From contig NC_089428.1 of the NCBI RefSeq assembly GCF_013426205.1, positions 868,001 to 932,000 of the forward strand: 64,000 nt of DNA. The letters are read 5' to 3'. The translations under genes were made by a program, and so were the position numbers. Positions 60,084 to 64,000 of this stretch are shown here, one piece after another. The notes under the pieces were generated by a model. It did not search any database. It saw only the letters and a program-made list of their open reading frames with translations, and was not told the DNA's origin. Within the stretch, counting starts at the first letter, position 1; each line of letters opens with the position of its first letter. The DNA comes from Metarhizium brunneum. Taxonomy: Eukaryota > Ascomycota > Sordariomycetes > Hypocreales > Clavicipitaceae.

Positions 60084-60581
60084 CTAAGAACGCGGCTTCT
60101 CCTTCTTCTCCCTCCAAAGCGAAAGCAAACTCACCCCCGAAACCTTCACCACCTTGAACCGCACACCCGGGATATCCCCTATAGCCCGGCCCTTGCGCCC
60201 AAACCCCGCCAGCAGCACCTCGTCATTCTCGTCGATATAGTTGAGGCACCCATCGTTGGGCACTATACAACCCGTCAGCCAGCCTTCTTCACCACACACT
60301 AGTAGACCCGGGGGGCCCAACGCACCAAAGGCAGTCACCTTCTTCCCGTTCTTGATGAGCTGCACGCGGACGCACTTCCTGATGGCCGAGTTGGGCTGCT
60401 TCGCCTCGACGCCCACCTTTTCCAGCACGATGCCCTTGGCGTGGGAGGCGCCGCCGAAGGGCGAGGAGCGGAAGCGCGACCCGAGCGCGCGGTGGCGGTA
60501 GTGCTTGTCGGCCCAGTTCTGCTCCTTTTGGTTGAGGCGCAGCTTGCGGGCGGCCTGGATGCCTCGGGGGCCTCGTGTCAT
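60084..60581 (-). CDS. RPS23: ribosomal protein S23 (uS12), cytosolic, divergent copy
   Basis: Protein of the 40S decoding centre. Exons 60581-60326 and 60262-60084 (63-bp intron, phase 1) give 144 residues, the family length. The core is nearly invariant: [39 protein letters not shown] (with the Pro that is hydroxylated in eukaryotes), [20 protein letters not shown] and [18 protein letters not shown]. The N-terminus [18 protein letters not shown] differs from the usual MGKGxPRGLxxARKLR, and [12 protein letters not shown] replaces GRKGKAKGDIPG. The intron is a multiple of three with no stop, so retention would add 21 residues. It may be a second, diverged gene copy; the canonical one would lie elsewhere. 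Confidence 0.9.
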   Translation of the reverse strand: MTRGPRGIQAARKLRLNQKEQNWADKHYRHRALGSRFRSSPFGGASHAKGIVLEKVGVEAKQPNSAIRKCVRVQLIKNGKKVTAFGALGPPGLLVCGEEGWLTGCIVPNDGCLNYIDENDEVLLAGFGRKGRAIGDIPGVRFKVVKVSGVSLLSLWREKKEKPRS

Positions 60582-61568
60582 TGTGGGAGGGGGACAAGAC
60601 GGCCGTTTGGGGTACGAACTACAGGCGGAAGGGGGAAGAAGAGGAAGAAGAGAGATGTGAGGGCATGGCGAGTTTATAACATTTCAGTCGGCGGCGTGTG
60701 AGGGTGGTCTTGGGATGAGAAGATGGCAACATGTTGTGGCGCACTGCTGGCCGGATGTTGGATAGAGTTGTGCTTTGCGGATTGGAGTGGCCGGCTGTTG
60801 GTCCAATTGCTGTTTTGTGCTACCCATAGAACTGAGGATGGTGTTGTATTTCCGGGATGCTGCGTGGGTTTTTATTCGCTGGCATGGGTGCCGTAGAGCG
60901 TGGCCGAGAAGTAACTCTTGGGACGGTGTGGCCAGAGCTGTATAAAGAAATATTTGAAGCTAGGGGTTCTTGCAGGGATGGTCGTGATGTCTGGTGGTAT
61001 TGCGCGTGGAAATATCAGGGTTGTTGCCCTGTCTTATGCTCGTGGCGGAGCGAGGAATTTGGAGCTGATGCATGCGGCTTTTGTGTGTGGCAAGTACCAT
61101 CTACGGCGAAATGTGAGTGATGGTAGTATCAAGGCCATAAGATTACTTCAACCGTTGTTGAAAAGAAGAGGCCAATTTTTGGTGTTTTGACGATACCTGC
61201 AAGCGCGAGATCGGAGGGTCTACGAGACGCTGGCTGCCGGCACCGTGGAGCATTGCAACTATATGGGCAACTGCATAACACTAGTATTGTTCCGCTCGCA
61301 GTTCTGCAGCATTAATTGTATTGATCATGTCTACATGTGAAGTTGACTCAGCCATTCCGGACACCAGATGAAACGCCACGCCCTGCCGGAGACGCGGCGT
61401 GGGTCTGTATCAGTCACACGGCCGAGATCGCCCAAATATAGATTGTCATGACTACAAGTAGCGCCGCGCTACGGAGTATCAGACATCTTGTTCTATCAAC
61501 CCGGTGTTCAAGTACTACGTATCTACACACCAGAGCAAGTCCGCCCAGCGTTGTACAAGGATTTCACC
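60582..61568. other. intergenic, S23 promoter and GNAT upstream region
   Basis: S23 and the GNAT gene start outwards from here. One TACGGAGTA at 61470-61478. The open frames at 60857-61190 do not look coding. Confidence 0.5.
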
Positions 61569-62075
61569 ATGTCTTTACCCTCGGAGCCACGGAATTGGAC
61601 CAAAGATGGCTTCTTGATATCAACCGACAAAAGTCTCATCTCTGTCAAGGCCCTCAACGCAGTGTTTGCCCAAGAATTCCTGTACTGGGCAGCGGCCATG
61701 CCCGATGAAATACTCCAGACTATGGTCGATGCATCGTTTTGCTTTGGGCTGTACAAGATGCGCCAAGAAAACCCCGATTCGCTTCAACAAATTGGATTCG
61801 CGCGCCTTGCTACCGACTACGTCACATTCGCATACCTGACAGATGTATACGTGCTTCCCGAGTATCAAGGCCTCGGGCTGGGCGGGTGGATCATTGATTG
61901 CATAGACGAGGTTATGGATCCATTGCCGTACTTGAGGTGGTTTACGCTGCGGACGGCGGTGCCAAAGAGCAAAGAGGCGTATGAGAAGAGATTGGGCATG
62001 AGTGTGCTGGACCAGGGAGACGTGACCAAGGGGGCCGTGATGATGGGGAAGAAGGGCAGGGGCAACTATGTTTAG
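61569..62075 (+). CDS. GNAT-family N-acetyltransferase
   Basis: Single exon, 168 residues from MSLPSEPRNW; the frame is open back to 61488, but the extra 27 residues precede the natural domain start. Motif A is clear: LTDVYVLPEYQGLGLGGWII, with the acetyl-CoA P-loop Q-x-L-G-x-G. Strands before it (IGFARLATDYVTFAYLTDV) and the C-terminal AYEKRLGM match the fold. A cytosolic small-molecule or protein acetyltransferase; the substrate cannot be told. Confidence 0.88.
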   Translation: MSLPSEPRNWTKDGFLISTDKSLISVKALNAVFAQEFLYWAAAMPDEILQTMVDASFCFGLYKMRQENPDSLQQIGFARLATDYVTFAYLTDVYVLPEYQGLGLGGWIIDCIDEVMDPLPYLRWFTLRTAVPKSKEAYEKRLGMSVLDQGDVTKGAVMMGKKGRGNYV

Positions 62076-62774
62076 GCGTGAAGGTTGAATGTCGCTGCAT
62101 CTGTCTGAGAATTGGTGCCTTTTTTGAAGGCGTCGTCAGGCTTGTCGATGGACTCTGGTGCTATCGCGGACGGTAGAACTCGGCGACTGCCTACCGCAAT
62201 TATTAAAAGCGAAGTGTGTGTTTAATTATATTACATGTCCGAACAAAAATAAATAAATTGGCCAGGGTACCAAGGACCAGCGTGGTTCCCCAGCAAGAAC
62301 TTTTGGCCGGCGGCTATTGACGCTTTTAGATACACAGGTATACTTGACATGTCACTGCACATGTGGTGTACTTGACCAAGCAAGAGCAGGATCATGTGAA
62401 GTCTGGTCGTTGGCGCTACATATGTCCCAGGCCTAGAGCACCAGACCTGACTGCCGCTGCCATGAGGATCAATTCAGGGGCCTCCGCTCTAAGCCCACGT
62501 TAGCGTGCCCCAGGAGCCGCCCGGTTTTCCGCAATCCATAGTGCTGGTTGGTATCAATGTCCGTATGGCTTCAAGTGCTACTTTGGCCCGCGTCTAGAGG
62601 TCGAGGCCCAGAGCCTAGCCGCCTGCATCTGCAGCAACGACGAGGCCAAGCCACAGACTCGAGTCCAGCGCCCAGGGGCCGGAACGACACCAATTGTCGC
62701 AAACCACCTCGCCCGGGCTCCCTTACACCTGCTACAATACCTCGACATAACATCAACGACTACCAGAGGCCACA
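62076..62774. other. intergenic region
   Basis: GNAT 3' region and upstream region of the kinase-like gene. An AT-rich stretch with aataaataaa-type signals lies near 62215-62260. No gene seen. Confidence 0.5.
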
Positions 62775-63581
62775 ATGCCAACGCTGCCCAAGCCAGACGT
62801 GGAGGTGCTCTCTCAGCTCATCGACGATGAAGACGGACACTATCGTCTCCGCATCGGCCACAGAGTCCACTACCTCACAATCCCCTCGGGCGTATACGAC
62901 GACGACACCATGTGCCGGCCCTATCTACTCATCCCGGCGCTGCCAGCCCTTCCCGACTCGCCATGGACCACCATGACCATCTCGCGGGACGCAAATGGCT
63001 CTCTCGTGTCCACCGTGTCCACGAACCCGCTGCCCGAAATCCGGACGGCCTGGCACGACCAACGCGTCGATGTCTTGAGCCTGGGGAGGAGGAAGCGCTT
63101 CCGCTCGGGGGTGCACGAGGTCGCGTTCAACGGCGCGCCTGCCATTGTCAAAATTGCCTGCTTCGAATGGGACGTGCCTCGGATCGAGCGCGAGACGTGG
63201 GCGTACTCCGTCATTGCGCGTCACCGCCGCCAGCATCCCGAGGAGCCTCCCATTGCACCCGACTTCATCGCCCATGTGACCGAGAACGGCAGGATCATGG
63301 GTCTCCTGCTGCAAAAGGTTGACGGCGAGCCCGCCTGCCCCGACGACTTGCCCGGCTGTGAGGCCCTGGTTCGTCGGCTGCACGGCCTAGGCTTGATTCA
63401 CGGCGACGTGAATCGCTACAACTTCCTGGTTGACCGCGCCTCCGAGGGGGCAGGCGCGCGTCTGGTTGATTTCGAGCATGTAGAGGGTTTTGACGACGAG
63501 CGGGCCAGACAGGAATTGTCATCGTTGCCGGCAGAGCTAGCTGAAGAGACGGGACGGGGATCGACTGTTTTGCTGCAATGA
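62775..63581 (+). CDS. small protein-kinase-like / aminoglycoside-phosphotransferase-like protein
   Basis: Single exon, 268 residues. Kinase-type motifs are present in order: an ATP-binding Lys in APAIVKIACFEWD, an alpha-C-like Glu in RIERETWAYSV, hinge-like MGLLLQKVDGE, the catalytic loop HGDVNRYNFLV (residues 209-219) and VDFEHV in place of DFG. The glycine-rich loop is poorly formed (RFRSGVHEVAF). The protein ends 30 residues after the DFE motif, so the activation segment and most of the C-lobe are missing, as in other tiny fungal kinase-like proteins. Substrate unknown. Confidence 0.78.
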   Translation: MPTLPKPDVEVLSQLIDDEDGHYRLRIGHRVHYLTIPSGVYDDDTMCRPYLLIPALPALPDSPWTTMTISRDANGSLVSTVSTNPLPEIRTAWHDQRVDVLSLGRRKRFRSGVHEVAFNGAPAIVKIACFEWDVPRIERETWAYSVIARHRRQHPEEPPIAPDFIAHVTENGRIMGLLLQKVDGEPACPDDLPGCEALVRRLHGLGLIHGDVNRYNFLVDRASEGAGARLVDFEHVEGFDDERARQELSSLPAELAEETGRGSTVLLQ

Positions 63582-64000
63582 GATTATGAAACCCGGAAGA
63601 AGGATTGTAACTACCAGATGGGCCTACTTGTCTGCATATGTACTAGTTTAGCTCTAGCGTTTACCACATACGACCACAGCCGCCAGTTGAACTCACGATC
63701 CCGTCCGATCTCGTACGATAACCTGGCGAGCGCTGGATTAGTAGTTGGGTCGGTGACGACCAGCGAATACCCAGTGTTGTATGTTTACTTTTTGCCACCT
63801 TGAAGCCTATAACAAACAGGTTGCTATTGTACTTTTGTCATGTCAATATAGTCAAGTCCACCAGACTCGATTAGTGGGTGAATACCCAGGTATATGTAGA
63901 GATGACATAGGCCGGTCCATGTATCCTTAGCTGCAACATCGCCAACTCCCTAGTCTTAATTTGAATCCTCGGATTTATTTCTGTTACAAGTTATCAAAGT
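63582..64000. other. right-hand end of window
   Basis: Apart from the 5S rRNA gene (63666-63784) nothing is seen in the last 420 bases. Confidence 0.5.
63666..63784 (+). rRNA. 5S ribosomal RNA, dispersed gene
   Basis: 119 bp starting ACATACGACC, whose first nine bases pair with the end GTTGTATGT (helix I, with one G-T pair). The fungal core features follow: CCCGTCCGATC in loop C, the CGCCAG/CTGGCG helix, and the region GTAGTTGGGTCGGTGAC with CGAATACCC near the 3' end. A T-rich run (tttacttttt) terminates Pol III. Single dispersed 5S genes are the rule in Sordariomycetes. Some bases differ from the Neurospora type as I recall it; it could be a variant or pseudogene, but the paired regions hold. 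Confidence 0.88.

Noticed and set aside
1..64000. CRISPR array or prokaryotic operon structure
   Set aside because: No regularly spaced repeats; intron-containing genes show a eukaryotic genome.

Overview
The window is nuclear DNA of a filamentous ascomycete, most likely a Sordariomycete of the order Hypocreales. The genes are split by short GT-AG introns, mostly 45-110 bp. The proteins are typical of Pezizomycotina: NmrA, a Zn2Cys6 activator, an NTA1-type amidase, a NACHT-NTPase and LaeA-like methyltransferase debris. A 5S rRNA gene stands alone, as is usual in Sordariomycetes. I cannot name the genus.

Layout. 1-1520 (-) is the N-terminal part of a NACHT-domain NLR-like protein cut by the window edge, followed by an unresolved decayed stretch to about 3 kb. 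3.9-26.7 kb is a gene-rich segment: SAC3 (mRNA export), CBF5 (pseudouridine synthase), NTA1 (N-terminal amidase), a small secreted protein and DER1 (ERAD). Interspersed in it are three members of a 12-cysteine single-pass membrane protein family (8467-9831, 13089-14621, 23452-25138). 27.3-33.3 kb holds a small membrane protein, RFC4, FCF1 and a six-exon Zn2Cys6 factor. A 4.7 kb gene-poor stretch then leads into nmrA (38016), which is convergent with a PTR2 peptide transporter. 44.4-49.3 kb carries ERG2, IES1 (INO80 complex) and POM34 (nuclear pore).

49.6-52.9 kb is different: a broken LaeA-like methyltransferase, a 244-bp MITE-like element with 19-bp perfect terminal inverted repeats, AT-rich DNA, a nine-cysteine small secreted protein (effector candidate), an orphan open frame and a solo LTR. 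It looks like a small repeat-rich, possibly RIP-affected island in an otherwise housekeeping chromosome arm.

53.9-64 kb holds tRNA-Gly(CCC), two small secreted proteins, a RING protein with an Asp in place of one zinc-ligand His, a divergent ribosomal protein S23 gene, a GNAT acetyltransferase, a tiny kinase-like protein and a 5S rRNA gene.

The genes do not form one pathway. Most are unlinked housekeeping functions. The nitrogen-related genes (NTA1, nmrA, PTR2) are notable, but only nmrA and PTR2 are adjacent. Exon borders were placed by hand from splice signals, reading frame and family resemblance; summed exon lengths are multiples of three for every multi-exon model given as complete.
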